From contig NZ_WNKS01000001.1 of the NCBI RefSeq assembly GCF_009720655.1, positions 186,001 through 250,000 on the forward strand: a stretch of DNA of 64,000 nt, given 5' to 3'. The notes beneath the pieces are model-generated. The model was not told where the DNA came from. It did not search any database and saw nothing but the letters and a program-made list of their open reading frames with translations. Below, one piece after another: positions 27,466 through 37,362 of this stretch. Numbering within the stretch: the stretch's first letter is position 1; every line of letters begins with the position of its first letter. The DNA is from Rhodoblastus acidophilus (GTDB taxonomy: Bacteria > Pseudomonadota > Alphaproteobacteria > Rhizobiales > Beijerinckiaceae). Made by a program: the position numbers and the translations under genes.

Positions 27466-28686
27466 ATGACGACGCCGACAAAAATTTTGGTCGCCCAGGG
27501 CGGCGGACCGACCGCGGTCATCAACCAGTCTCTGGCGGGCGTCGTGCTCGAAGCGCGAAAGTTCTTCCAGGTGGCGCGCGTCTATGGCGCCCATCACGGC
27601 GTGCGCGGCATCGTCAACGAGGACCTTTTGGACCTCACCCAGGAGACCAGCCACAATCTGGAAGAGGTCGCCCATACCCCGTCCTCCGCGCTCGGCTCGA
27701 CCCGCGACAAGCCTGACGCCAAATATTGCCACGAGATTTTCGAGGTTTTGCGGGCGCACGAAATCGGCGCGTTCTTCTACATCGGCGGCAACGATTCCTC
27801 CGACACGGTGCGCATTGTCGCGGAAGAGGCGATCAAGGCCGATTATCCGCTGCGCTGCATTCACATTCCCAAGACCATCGACAACGATCTCGTCATCAAC
27901 GACCATACCCCGGGCTTTCCCTCCGCCGCCCGCTTCGTCGCCCAGGCCTTTGCGGGCGCGAACCTCGACAATGCGTCCTTGCCGGGCGTCTATGTCGCGG
28001 TGGTCATGGGCCGCCACGCCGGTTTTCTCACCGCCGCTTCGGCGCTGGGCAAAAAATTCCCTGACGATGGCCCGCACCTGATCTACGTGCCGGAGCGCAC
28101 GTTTGACGTCGACCAGTTCCTGAGGGACGTGAAGGCCACCTACGACCGGCTCGGCCGCTGCGTGGTCGCGGTGTCCGAAGGCATCCACGACGCCTCCGGC
28201 GCGCCGATCATCACCAAACTGGCGGCGCAGGTCGAGCATGACGCCCATGGCAACGTCCAGCTCTCCGGCACCGGCGCCCTCGCCGACCTTTTGTGCGAGG
28301 AAGTGAAGAACAAGCTCGGCATCAAGCGCGTGCGCGGCGACACCTTTGGCTACCTGCAACGCTCGTTCATCGGCTGCGTCTCCGACGTCGACCAGCGCGA
28401 GGCGCGTGAAGTCGGCGAAAAGGCGGTGCAATACGCGTTCTGGGGCGACAGGAACGGCTCGGTCACGATCAAGCGCACCGGCTTCTATTCGGTGGACTAC
28501 GAACTGGCGCCGCTGGAGGCCGTGGCCGGCAAAACCCGCGTGATGGAAGACGCGTTCCTGAACGACGCCGGCAATGACGTGACCGACGCGTTCCGGCTCT
28601 ACCTGCGCCCGTTGCTCGGCTCGGGCATGCCCGACGCCTTCAGGCTGCGGCCGAACGCCGTGGCGAAGGTGCTGAACAAGGGTTGA
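27466..28686 (+). CDS. pfp: PPi-type 6-phosphofructokinase
   Basis: Phosphofructokinase expected to use pyrophosphate, making the fructose 6-phosphate to fructose 1,6-bisphosphate step reversible. The 406 residues contain FYIGGNDSSDT (GGND, 107-110) and HIPKTIDNDL, where Lys136 replaces the Gly typical of ATP-dependent enzymes, plus MGRHAGF. GGAG precedes the ATG at 27466; the open frame extends far upstream but as a shadow of the kinase gene. A strong terminator follows. Methanotrophs and some methylotrophs use such enzymes in the RuMP or serine-cycle context. Confidence 0.92.
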   Translation: MTTPTKILVAQGGGPTAVINQSLAGVVLEARKFFQVARVYGAHHGVRGIVNEDLLDLTQETSHNLEEVAHTPSSALGSTRDKPDAKYCHEIFEVLRAHEIGAFFYIGGNDSSDTVRIVAEEAIKADYPLRCIHIPKTIDNDLVINDHTPGFPSAARFVAQAFAGANLDNASLPGVYVAVVMGRHAGFLTAASALGKKFPDDGPHLIYVPERTFDVDQFLRDVKATYDRLGRCVVAVSEGIHDASGAPIITKLAAQVEHDAHGNVQLSGTGALADLLCEEVKNKLGIKRVRGDTFGYLQRSFIGCVSDVDQREAREVGEKAVQYAFWGDRNGSVTIKRTGFYSVDYELAPLEAVAGKTRVMEDAFLNDAGNDVTDAFRLYLRPLLGSGMPDAFRLRPNAVAKVLNKG

Positions 28687-28695
28687 GTTTTTCGG

Positions 28696-28727
28696 GCCCC
28701 GGGAGCGAAAGTTTCCGGGGCTTTTTT
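28696..28727 (+). terminator. Rho-independent terminator after pfp
   Basis: Stem GCCCCGGGA with TTTCCGGGGC (one mismatch) round GCGAAAG, then CTTTTTT, ten bases after the pfp stop. Confidence 0.85.
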
Positions 28728-28798
28728 ATGCAGCGCATTGCGCAACGCGCTTGATGATTTTTGCAGGTGACCGAGACGGGGTGGAAAGCCGACCGCAG

Positions 28799-29344
28799 TT
28801 ACCGGCGACAATCCCTTCCGACCTTCATGACCTTCTCGAAACCAAAGCCCTCATCGCTGCCTGGAAAGTCGTTCGGGCCAGGCCCGTGCGGGTCCGGATG
28901 GTGGGCGTTGTAAAACTTCACAATCTTGAAACCACACTTGTTCACGTAGAAGTGGATGTTCCGCTTCTCGAAATACGGGGTGTGCGTGATCCAAACCAGC
29001 GTCTCGGGGTAACGGCGTTCAATCGCCTGCCAAGCCTTATACCCGAGTCCACGCCCGTGCTCTGCGGGAGAGAGGAAGAACAGGCCAAGCGCATTTTGAT
29101 GTGTCTCCCGATCAATGGATAGGACGGCCCCGCCTACGGGGCGGCCAGCGGAAAGGATGCGGAGCACCACGGCATCCGGCGCGCTCATGGCGCCGTCGAG
29201 ATCGGCATCGGACGGGATCGGGCCGTCTGGCAGCTCTCCAAATTCGTCAACGACGGCTACAGCAAAAGCATCCTGCAACTCTCTCTTGAATGCGGGAAAG
29301 TCGCCGGGTTGGGCCTCAACGAGTGTGATCTGGTTCTCGGTCAT
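28799..29344 (-). CDS. GNAT-family N-acetyltransferase
   Basis: A 181-residue acetyltransferase-like protein; the acetyl-CoA loop region is LSPAEHGRGLGYKAWQAIE and the C terminus has FYVNKCGFKIVKFYNAHHPD. Substrate unknown. The start at 29344 (MTENQITLVE) discards a 19-codon upstream extension. Base composition is visibly less GC-rich than the flanking genes, a possible sign of acquisition. The downstream neighbour, pfp, converges with a terminator between. Confidence 0.8.
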   Translation of the reverse strand: MTENQITLVEAQPGDFPAFKRELQDAFAVAVVDEFGELPDGPIPSDADLDGAMSAPDAVVLRILSAGRPVGGAVLSIDRETHQNALGLFFLSPAEHGRGLGYKAWQAIERRYPETLVWITHTPYFEKRNIHFYVNKCGFKIVKFYNAHHPDPHGPGPNDFPGSDEGFGFEKVMKVGRDCRR

Positions 29345-29422
29345 TTGACTCTCTAGCACATTACTTTTGCAAATGAGCCGCGTAGGACCCCATTCTCGCA
29401 ATGACGGCAGGAATCATTCTGT

Positions 29423-30412
29423 TCAAGCTTTCCAAGGCAACAATTTCTTCGACAGCTTCGGCCAGATCGGCGGTTTTTCGTGCAGCGTCCGTCCGGAGAG
29501 AATTTTCTCGTAGAGCCGCAGATAGCCCTGCGCCATTTTTTGCGAACTGTAGGTCTCGCGCGCATAATCGTGAAGTTTTTTGCGGTCGAAGCGCAAATCC
29601 CGCACGGCGCGGGCGAGTTCGCCGCAGGAGTCGCTCAAAAACCCGAATTCTCGCCCCACCAGCTCCGGCAGCGCGCCATAGGGGGTGGAAAACACGGGGC
29701 AGCCGAAATACAGGCTCTCGATCACCGCCAGACCGAACGGCTCGTGCCAGCGCATCGGAAAAATCAGCCCGCGCGAGGCGTTGAGGGCGGACAGCTTTTG
29801 CGCGCCGCCGACCATGCCGAAGAAATGCGCGCGGCGGGTGAGCGTGATTCGAAAACCGCGGCGAAAATTGAAGCGGTCGCCGCCCAAAATGTCGATGTCG
29901 ACGCCGGCTTTTTTGGCGACCTGGATCGCGCCCTTCACGTTTTTCGCCCGCCATTCCGCCTTGCCCAAGAAATGGAAGTTTTCGCGGGGCGCTGAAAGAT
30001 TTACGGGGCCGTAAGCGTCCCAGTTCAGCCCGTTGGGGACATAGACCTCCGAGCGGTGGCGCTGCGCATGGTCGGCGGAAACAAAATTGCAGTTGAGCGG
30101 CCGCGTCGGGTTCTTGTTGTAATTGCCGTGCTCGGTCATCAGGTAGGGACGGCCGAACGCGCGGTCGAGGTCGAATTTTGGTTGGAACTGGAAATGGGTG
30201 ATGTCATAGCCGGAGGGAATCTGCGGCAGCAAATCCTGCTCCGTGTCGAACGCCAAAACCTCGCCGAAATCGCAGGTCGAGCCGGGCGGCGTCAAAAAGG
30301 CGATCTCGTGGCCGCGTTTTTTCAGTTCCAGCGCCAGGTCCCAGATGACGCGTTCGGTGCCGCCATAGGCGAAAACCGGAACCGTCGCCCAGTTGACGAA
30401 GAGAATGCGCAT
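29423..30412 (-). CDS. GT4-type glycosyltransferase
   Basis: GT-B glycosyltransferase of family 4, 329 residues. The N-terminal domain starts MRILFVNWATVPVFAYGG with TERVIWDLALELKKRGHE; the donor-binding C-terminal domain has HFLGKAEWRAKNV, FPMRWHEPFGLAVIESLYFG (the EPFGL...E signature) and GCPVFSTPYGALPEL. A single-domain retaining enzyme using a nucleotide sugar. It diverges from the DUF4422-GT8 gene and lies near glf, suggesting surface polysaccharide synthesis. Confidence 0.85.
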   Translation of the reverse strand: MRILFVNWATVPVFAYGGTERVIWDLALELKKRGHEIAFLTPPGSTCDFGEVLAFDTEQDLLPQIPSGYDITHFQFQPKFDLDRAFGRPYLMTEHGNYNKNPTRPLNCNFVSADHAQRHRSEVYVPNGLNWDAYGPVNLSAPRENFHFLGKAEWRAKNVKGAIQVAKKAGVDIDILGGDRFNFRRGFRITLTRRAHFFGMVGGAQKLSALNASRGLIFPMRWHEPFGLAVIESLYFGCPVFSTPYGALPELVGREFGFLSDSCGELARAVRDLRFDRKKLHDYARETYSSQKMAQGYLRLYEKILSGRTLHEKPPIWPKLSKKLLPWKA

Positions 30413-30439
30413 GGTCTTTCCGTTCCAGATTTTCCTCTT

Positions 30440-30476
30440 GGAGCGGATCCCTCGGGGGGACGACGGATTCCGCTCC
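30440..30476. other. Hairpin in the 365-base GT4/GT8 divergent gap
   Basis: GGAGCGGATCC pairs with GGATTCCGCTCC (one bulged base) just upstream of the GT4 start. The rest of the gap (to 30777) is relatively AT-rich with TATCATA-like blocks and no open frame I can support; promoters for both flanking genes should lie here, but I cannot place them. Confidence 0.4.
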
Positions 30477-30777
30477 GCGACTCGCAACTTGTGCTCACCA
30501 ATCCTTTACAGAACTCAGGTCGGAATTGCGCGCCTATTTGGCGCTCGATCCCGGCGCGTCGTCTCCGCGCAATCAATACCGCGCGACGGCTTAGCCGTTT
30601 TCATATTGAGGCGCCGGCGGATTTCGTGTAATTCCCGAGCTGATTGCAGGATGAACTGTTCGGTTGGTCGATGAAGTTCATGAAACCCTTTGGCGAGCGC
30701 GCCGCCTCAATCCAATAAGATCAATCGTTCAATTATCATACATGCGGGCCCGCATTGAAGCTTGGGAGATTGAAGCT

Positions 30778-32772
30778 GTGACCATTGAACTTAGCGGCTC
30801 GGAGATGTCTGGCGATAAAGGCGCATCTGATGTCGCTGCTCCGGGACAGGTGGCTCCTTTCACCATTTATGTCGTGCAGCACAAGCCGTCGCAGCCGCTC
30901 TCGGACCCCAACTTCGTTCAGATTTACGTCGGCCCCCGCAGCAAGGAATGGGCGCTCGATCACAGCGCGGTCCCGAGCGAGGGGATTTGTTCTGACGCCA
31001 CGGGCGAAAACATCTCGGCCAAGAACGACTCCTATTGCGAACTGACCGCGTTTTATTGGGCGTGGAAGAATGCGCCCAGGAGCAAATACATCGGCTTCAT
31101 GCATTACCGGCGGCACCTGAACTTCTCCGGTGTCGACCAACCCAACGAAACCAAGCACGGCCTGGTCGAATATGACTGCATCGACGAGGCCTATGAGGCG
31201 CTGAACGGTTTGAATGCCGGCCGCGTCAACCGCTTAATCGAGACATACGACATCCTTCTCCCGCGCAAATGGGACGTTACCAACGAAGGCTCCAAACATC
31301 TCGAAGATCACTACCTGCGCGGCCCCGCTCATGTCGCCGGCGATTACGACAAGATGTTGGGCGTGATCGGGAGGGTGTATCCGGAATACAAGCCGTTTTT
31401 CCGAGAGGTCGGTTCCGCCAAACGCGGCTATTTCACCAATATGTTTGTGATGAAATGGGAGATTTTTGACGCATATTGCCAGTGGCTGTTCGGAATCTTG
31501 GGGGAACTCGAGAGGGAGCTGGATATTTCGTCCTATTCGACGCAGCAGAGGCGGGTGTTCGGCTTCCTGTCGGAGTGGATGTTCAACATTTTCATGGCGA
31601 AATACACGCGCGACAATCCGCGGTGCAAAATTCTTGAATTGCAGCGCACGTTTGTCCGCAACGCCGAAGCGGTTCAGACGATCTCGCCGGCGTTTTCTTG
31701 TGACGCCGTCCCGATCGTGCTGTCGTTTGATGACAAATACGCCAAATATGCGGGGGCTCTGATCGAGTCGATCAAGGAAAACGCAGCGGCGGACAAATTT
31801 TACGACATCGTCGTGTTCAACAGCGGCGTCTCCGAGCACAACAAGGACCTGACGGTATCGCTGGTCGAGCCGTTTCCGAATATCTCAATCCGCTTTTTTG
31901 ACGTGCGGCAGCATGTCAGCAATCTCCATCTTCCCGTACATGCGCATTTCTCCGTAGAGACCTACTTCCGCTTGTTCATTCCAAGGATCATGGGCGCCTA
32001 TCAAAAGGTTCTCTATCTCGACAGCGACATGGTCGTGCTCAAGGATGTTTCGCCGCTGATCGACATTGAAATCGGCGAAAATCTTGTCGCCGCGGTTCGC
32101 GATTGCGTGATGGAGGGCATGTGCAAGTTCGCTGTTCCCTCGATGAAGCAGACGGGTTCGTTGCCGGCGGCGAAATATCTGAAAGACTATCTCGGGATGG
32201 CCCGTCCGGAAGACTATTTCCAGGCCGGCGTGATGATCTTCAACAACGAGGCGATCAACAAGACCGACTTCATCGACCAGATCGTCGACAAGATCAAAAG
32301 CAAACCCTTCTGGTTCCTGGACCAGGACATCCTCAACCAGGTCTGCGCCGGCAGGGTCCATTTCCTTGACATGAAGTGGAACACGTTCTTCGGCAACGGC
32401 GATACGGACACGTTCTTCGAGAACCTGCCAAAGGCCCGGCGCGACGAATTCTTCGAGGCGGTCAAGGCTCCCTACATTTTGCATTTCGCCGGCGAGCGCA
32501 AGCCCTGGAATTTCGTCGGCATCAAATACGGCCACGCCTTCTGGCGCTTCGCCCGGAACACCCCCTGGTATGAAGAGGTCTTGCGGGGCGCCATGGGAGG
32601 TGGCGGTTCCCACCCCCCGTCAAACGACATCGCCGCGCGGCGGCCTCGCGCCGCGCGCCGCTCGGGGTGGAGGTCCTTTGTGCAAAGCGTCAAGGCGATC
32701 GGCTATATCCTCTTCCCGATCGGCAAGCGGCGCCGGAAGAAGCGCAAAGATCTCATGGCGGGCATTCGCTGA
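30778..32772 (+). CDS. Two-domain glycosyltransferase: DUF4422 plus GT8
   Basis: About 664 residues in two domains. The first (about 25-270) is DUF4422, a glycosyltransferase-like family of capsule and LPS loci, with IYVVQHKP, NDSYCELTAFYWAWKN and YIGFMHYRRHL. The second (about 310-600) is GT8 with the metal-binding LYLDSDMVVL, FQAGVMIFN and LDQDILNQVC, ending HFAGERKPW. A basic tail (GKRRRKKRKD) could touch the membrane. The start is a GTG at 30778 behind GGGAGA; ATGs at 30742 or 30805 are alternatives. Two activities in one chain suggest consecutive sugar additions. Confidence 0.83.
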   Translation: MTIELSGSEMSGDKGASDVAAPGQVAPFTIYVVQHKPSQPLSDPNFVQIYVGPRSKEWALDHSAVPSEGICSDATGENISAKNDSYCELTAFYWAWKNAPRSKYIGFMHYRRHLNFSGVDQPNETKHGLVEYDCIDEAYEALNGLNAGRVNRLIETYDILLPRKWDVTNEGSKHLEDHYLRGPAHVAGDYDKMLGVIGRVYPEYKPFFREVGSAKRGYFTNMFVMKWEIFDAYCQWLFGILGELERELDISSYSTQQRRVFGFLSEWMFNIFMAKYTRDNPRCKILELQRTFVRNAEAVQTISPAFSCDAVPIVLSFDDKYAKYAGALIESIKENAAADKFYDIVVFNSGVSEHNKDLTVSLVEPFPNISIRFFDVRQHVSNLHLPVHAHFSVETYFRLFIPRIMGAYQKVLYLDSDMVVLKDVSPLIDIEIGENLVAAVRDCVMEGMCKFAVPSMKQTGSLPAAKYLKDYLGMARPEDYFQAGVMIFNNEAINKTDFIDQIVDKIKSKPFWFLDQDILNQVCAGRVHFLDMKWNTFFGNGDTDTFFENLPKARRDEFFEAVKAPYILHFAGERKPWNFVGIKYGHAFWRFARNTPWYEEVLRGAMGGGGSHPPSNDIAARRPRAARRSGWRSFVQSVKAIGYILFPIGKRRRKKRKDLMAGIR

Positions 32773-32904
32773 CGCGTTTCGCGCGCGGCGCGGCGTGCTT
32801 CTGTTGGTGGCGCCCATGCGTGCGGGTGTCGTTGCGGAGGCGTTGTTCCCGGCCGCGCACATGTTTAAAGAGGCGCACCATGTCCTGTCAGGGAGCTTCG
32901 GCCC

Positions 32905-34056
32905 ATGAGATATTGCATTGTCGGCGCCGGTTTTTCGGGCGCGGTGATCGCGCGGGCGCTGGCTGAAGCCGGCCACAAGGTTTTGGTGATCGACGAACGC
33001 GCGACCGCCGGGGGCAATTGCCATTCCGAGCGCGACGCCGACACCGGCGTCATGGTCCATGTCTATGGTCCCCATATTTTCCACACCGGCAACGAACGCG
33101 TCTGGGCCTATGTGCAAAAATTCGGCGACTGGGTTCCCTATAACCATCGCGTCCAGGCGGTGGCGGGCGGGCGCGTGTTTTCGCTGCCGGTCAACCTGCT
33201 GACCATCAACCAGTTTTTCAATCGGGTGATGAGCCCGGACGAGGCCCGCGCCTTTATCGCCGCGCAGGCGGAAAACATCGCGGAGCCGAAGAATTTCGAG
33301 GAACAGGCGCTGAGCATGATCGGCCCGGACCTCTATCGGGCCTTTTTTCGCGGCTATACGCGAAAACAATGGGGCGTCGAACCGACCGAGCTGCCGGCGT
33401 CGATTTTAAAGCGCCTGCCGGTGCGCTTCACCTATGAGGACAGCTATTTCGCCCATCCGCACCAGGCCATGCCGCGCGAGGGTTTTACGCAGGTGGTCGA
33501 GGCGATCTTGGCTGTGGACGGCGTCGAGGTGCGGCTTTCCACAAGATTCGAGGATCTGGACGAGCCTTTTGCGCATGTGATCTTCAGCGGGCCGATCGAC
33601 CGCTATTTCAATTACGCTTTCGGCCGGCTGGGCTACCGCACGCTGGACTTCGAGCGCTTCACCCACACGGGCGATTTCCAGGGCACGGCGGTGTTGAATT
33701 ATTGCGACGAGGACGTTCCGTTCACGCGAATCACCGAGCACAAGCATTTTGCGCCGTGGGAGCGCGACCGGTTGGAGGGGTCGGTGCTTTACCGCGAATT
33801 CAGCCGGCTGTGCGGTCCCGACGACATTCCTTATTACCCGATCCGTCAGACCAACGAGGAGGCCATGCTGCGCAAATATGTCGAGCGCGCGCGGGCCACG
33901 CCGGGCGTGAGCTTTGTCGGGCGGCTGGGCTCCTACCGCTATCTCGACATGGACGTGACCATCGCCGAGGCGCTCGACGCGTCTGACAGGATGATCGCGG
34001 CGATCCGCGAGGGACAGAGCCTGCCGGCGTTCTTTGTCGAGCCGCTGGGCGCCTGA
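32905..34056 (+). CDS. glf: UDP-galactopyranose mutase
   Basis: Glf, a flavoenzyme converting UDP-galactopyranose to UDP-galactofuranose, donor for galactofuranose in surface glycans. The 383 residues start with the FAD site YCIVGAGFSGAVIARALAE, then GGNCHSERD, YGPHIFHTGNERVW, and catalytic-region WGVEPTELP and YYPIRQTNEEAM. Full length. It follows the DUF4422-GT8 gene by 132 bases on the same strand. Confidence 0.95.
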   Translation: MRYCIVGAGFSGAVIARALAEAGHKVLVIDERATAGGNCHSERDADTGVMVHVYGPHIFHTGNERVWAYVQKFGDWVPYNHRVQAVAGGRVFSLPVNLLTINQFFNRVMSPDEARAFIAAQAENIAEPKNFEEQALSMIGPDLYRAFFRGYTRKQWGVEPTELPASILKRLPVRFTYEDSYFAHPHQAMPREGFTQVVEAILAVDGVEVRLSTRFEDLDEPFAHVIFSGPIDRYFNYAFGRLGYRTLDFERFTHTGDFQGTAVLNYCDEDVPFTRITEHKHFAPWERDRLEGSVLYREFSRLCGPDDIPYYPIRQTNEEAMLRKYVERARATPGVSFVGRLGSYRYLDMDVTIAEALDASDRMIAAIREGQSLPAFFVEPLGA

Positions 34057-34147
34057 GAGCGCCAGAAATATTTTTTCCCGGCCTGGAATCAAGTCGCGCT
34101 TTGATCGTTTTTCTTTCGCGGTCGCTTTTGACCGCGGGAGAACACCT

Positions 34148-34525
34148 ATGAACAAGACATTTGCCGCTCTGGCCGTGCTCGGCCTGCTCGCCGCCTGTTC
34201 GCCCATGGGCGAACCCGTCAAAACGGCCAGGACCGCCAAGGGCGATACGCTCGTCGATGCCAAGGGCATGACGCTTTACACGTTCGACAAGGATTCCGAG
34301 GGCAAGTCGGCCTGCACGGGACCCTGTGCCGCGAACTGGCCGTCGCTTGCGGCGCCCGCAGACGCTAAGCCTATGGGCTCCTATACGGTCGTCAGCCGCG
34401 ACGACGGCGGCAAGCAATGGGCCTACAAGGGCAAGCCGCTCTATACCTTCATCAAGGACAAGGCCGCCGGCGACATCACCGGCGACGGTTTTGCCGATGG
34501 CGCATGGCATGTGGCGCAGCCCTGA
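34148..34525 (+). CDS. Small lipoprotein with paired Yx[FWY]xxD-type repeats
   Basis: A 125-residue predicted lipoprotein (lipobox LLAAC, Cys17) of the secreted-repeat family often annotated as lipoprotein with Yx(FWY)xxD motif. Two such motifs are visible: LYTFDKDSEG and LYTFIKDKAAG, with CTGPCAANWPSL between, the two Cys probably bonded. GGGAG precedes the ATG at 34148; the 38-codon upstream extension is discarded. Function unknown. The class III alcohol dehydrogenase gene converges. Confidence 0.82.
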   Translation: MNKTFAALAVLGLLAACSPMGEPVKTARTAKGDTLVDAKGMTLYTFDKDSEGKSACTGPCAANWPSLAAPADAKPMGSYTVVSRDDGGKQWAYKGKPLYTFIKDKAAGDITGDGFADGAWHVAQP

Positions 34526-34562
34526 CGGGCGAAATGGCGCGGCCAGAGCGGCCGCGCCTGTC

Positions 34563-34596
34563 ATACGATTTCCGAACTGATCGTTCGGAAATCGTA

Positions 34597-34599
<3 letters not shown>
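34563..34599 (-). repeat. Stop-codon palindromic repeat, family C copy 2
   Basis: Perfect 15-base stem (ATACGATTTCCGAAC with GTTCGGAAATCGTAT) and five-base loop. On the minus strand its first bases, in CTGATACGATTTCCG, provide the TGA stop of frmA. It matches the edges of the copies at 25476-25525 and 53993-54023. No T-run follows on either strand. Confidence 0.85.
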
Positions 34600-35715
<1,116 letters not shown>

Positions 35716-35862
35716 GGGAATGACCCTTGCTGGAGAAATGAATGTCTCCATTAAAGGGGCAGCCCCAGAGCCGCGCAACGCTGCGCGGCCTCCCTAAGAG
35801 CAATTTCAGAAAGCCGGCGATCCCAGGCGCGCGGAAACGTTTGCGCGCGCGCGAGGCGAGGC

Positions 35863-36096
35863 TTACTTTTCAGTCAGGGCGGCCTGCTCGCTGCGGCGGC
35901 AGATCGTCTTGACATAAAGGGTCTCGCCGACGCCTTCGCGCAGGGCGCCGCGGGCCACCGATTGTTGCCAGCCCTGCACGCAGTCGAACTGGCTGGTGAC
36001 GTGTGTGGAGATCACGTCGATGGCGCGGGTCTCGTCGCAGGCCTGCGGCGGCGTGGACAATTGGCAGACAAGAATCACAGCGGTGAATGCGGACAT
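35863..36096 (-). CDS. Small Cys-containing protein of unknown function
   Basis: A 77-residue protein (MSAFTAVILVCQLSTPPQAC at the start) with four Cys and a short hydrophobic N terminus, so possibly exported. AAAGGAAGAGAAC in front of the ATG fixes the start and excludes the repeat-coded upstream frame. I do not recognise a named family, though small proteins with this CQ...PxxC pattern are, as I recall, seen in alphaproteobacteria. It sits between frmA and the metallohydrolase gene. Confidence 0.65.
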   Translation of the reverse strand: MSAFTAVILVCQLSTPPQACDETRAIDVISTHVTSQFDCVQGWQQSVARGALREGVGETLYVKTICRRSEQAALTEK

Positions 36097-36121
36097 GTTC
36101 TCTTCCTTTCGGCGAGACGCG

Positions 36122-36240
36122 GGCGCGCTCTTTGGGTTGCGCAACGGCGCGCTCCTGGGGTTGCGCAACGGCGCGCTCCTGGGGTTGCGCAACGGCGCGC
36201 TCCTGGGGTTGCGCAACGGCGCGCTCCTGGGGTGCGCAAC
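36122..36240. repeat. 24-base tandem repeat, five units
   Basis: Five head-to-tail copies of GGCGCGCTCCTGGGGTTGCG CAAC: 36122-36145 (with TTT for CCT), 36146-36169, 36170-36193, 36194-36217, and 36218-36240 with one T deleted. It occupies the divergent gap (36097-36405) between the small Cys protein and the metallohydrolase. No spacers, so not CRISPR. The multiple of three keeps frames open on both strands, creating false ORFs. Confidence 0.92.
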
Positions 36241-36375
36241 GAAGCCACTTCCGGTTTCGCCGTCCCGCCTGTTCAAGGGCGGGTCGTGAAACGAGCATTC
36301 CTCCACTTCCTGCGGTTTCCGCTTCGCCGAGGCTCGACGCACGAAAACGTGAACGCACGGAAAAGATTACATAAT

Positions 36376-36391
36376 TTCCGTACACACGGAA
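36376..36391. promoter_or_regulatory. Inverted repeat upstream of the metallohydrolase start
   Basis: TTCCGT-ACAC-ACGGAA, a perfect six-base inverted repeat, ends 14 bases before the chosen GTG start. Its position in an AT-richer stretch would suit an operator or a promoter-proximal site. No known consensus is claimed. Confidence 0.35.
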
Positions 36392-36405
36392 TAGGACTTC
36401 CGGCG

Positions 36406-37362
36406 GTGAGGCCGAAAGATCCTTGCAGGATTGCAGTTCTTCTTGTCCTGGGCCTTGTCGCCCTTTCAGCCGGGAGTCGCGAAACCCTGGCGGCTGAGCA
36501 GGCGGCGCCCTCCGCTGCTGTTGAAGTCGCGCCGGGGGATTTTGTCCTTCCCGGCGTTATTGCATTGTCAAACCAGCAAAATGCGGGCCAGATCAGCAAT
36601 TCCGGCTTTGTCGTCGGGCGCGACGGCGTCGCTGTCATCGATACAGGCGGAAGCATGATCGCGGGCAAACGCCTGCTTGAGGCGGTCCGCGCGAAAACCG
36701 ATTTGCCCGTGCTTTATGTCATTTTCACGCACGGGCACCCCGATCATGCGCTGGGCGCCGCCGCCTTTGTCGATCTCAAGCCGGTCTTTGTCGGCCACAG
36801 CGCCCTGCCTGACGTTCTGGCCAGCCACGGCGACGATTATTTGCGCGCGACGCAACGGCTGATTGGCGAAGCCAATTTCGCGGGAACGCGGATCGTCGCG
36901 CCGACCTTGCTGGTCGAGGGCGTGAAGGAGCTGGACCTCGGCGGCCGCAAGCTGAAACTGGAAACCTGGCCCGTCGGCCACACCAACGCGGACTTGACGG
37001 TCAGCGACGAGGCAAGCGGCGTCCTATTCTTGGGCGATCTGCTTTTTTCCGGTCACATCCCCGCCCTGGACGGCAAGTTGGGCGGCTGGCTCAACAATTT
37101 GAAAAAGCTGCGCGAACGTCCGGTGCGGCTGGTGATTCCCGGCCATGGTCCGGCCTCCATGGCCTGGCCTCAGGCGGCGGATGCGCAGGAAGCCTATTTG
37201 CGCCGCCTGCGCGACGACGTCGGCGAGGCCATCCGCAAAGGCTGGACCCTCCGCGAGGCCGCCGGGACCGCCGCCGCGTCGGAACGGCCGAAATGGCGGC
37301 TTTTCGACGATTTCAACGCCCGCAACGCCACGAGCGCCTACCATGAGCTGGAGTGGGAATAG
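36406..37362 (+). CDS. Quinoprotein relay system zinc metallohydrolase (MBL fold)
   Basis: Secreted metallo-beta-lactamase-fold protein, 318 residues, of the SoxH-related 'quinoprotein relay system zinc metallohydrolase' type found beside PQQ dehydrogenases. The signal peptide spans IAVLLVLGLVALSAG; the metal site is FTHGHPDHALG (H109, H111, D113, H114), with further ligands in WPVGHTNADL, FLGDLLF and IPGHGP. The start is a GTG at 36406 with AGGA nine bases ahead; the frame upstream runs through the tandem repeat and is rejected. Its reaction is not known. xoxF lies 238 bases downstream. Confidence 0.82.
   Translation: MRPKDPCRIAVLLVLGLVALSAGSRETLAAEQAAPSAAVEVAPGDFVLPGVIALSNQQNAGQISNSGFVVGRDGVAVIDTGGSMIAGKRLLEAVRAKTDLPVLYVIFTHGHPDHALGAAAFVDLKPVFVGHSALPDVLASHGDDYLRATQRLIGEANFAGTRIVAPTLLVEGVKELDLGGRKLKLETWPVGHTNADLTVSDEASGVLFLGDLLFSGHIPALDGKLGGWLNNLKKLRERPVRLVIPGHGPASMAWPQAADAQEAYLRRLRDDVGEAIRKGWTLREAAGTAAASERPKWRLFDDFNARNATSAYHELEWE

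Noticed and set aside
36122-36240. Possible CRISPR array
   Set aside because: Units are contiguous with no spacers, and no cas genes are present.
35962-36405. Upstream extension of the metallohydrolase frame
   Set aside because: The extra 148 codons run through the tandem repeat and the antisense of the small Cys protein; a GTG with ribosome site and a proper signal peptide lies at 36406.
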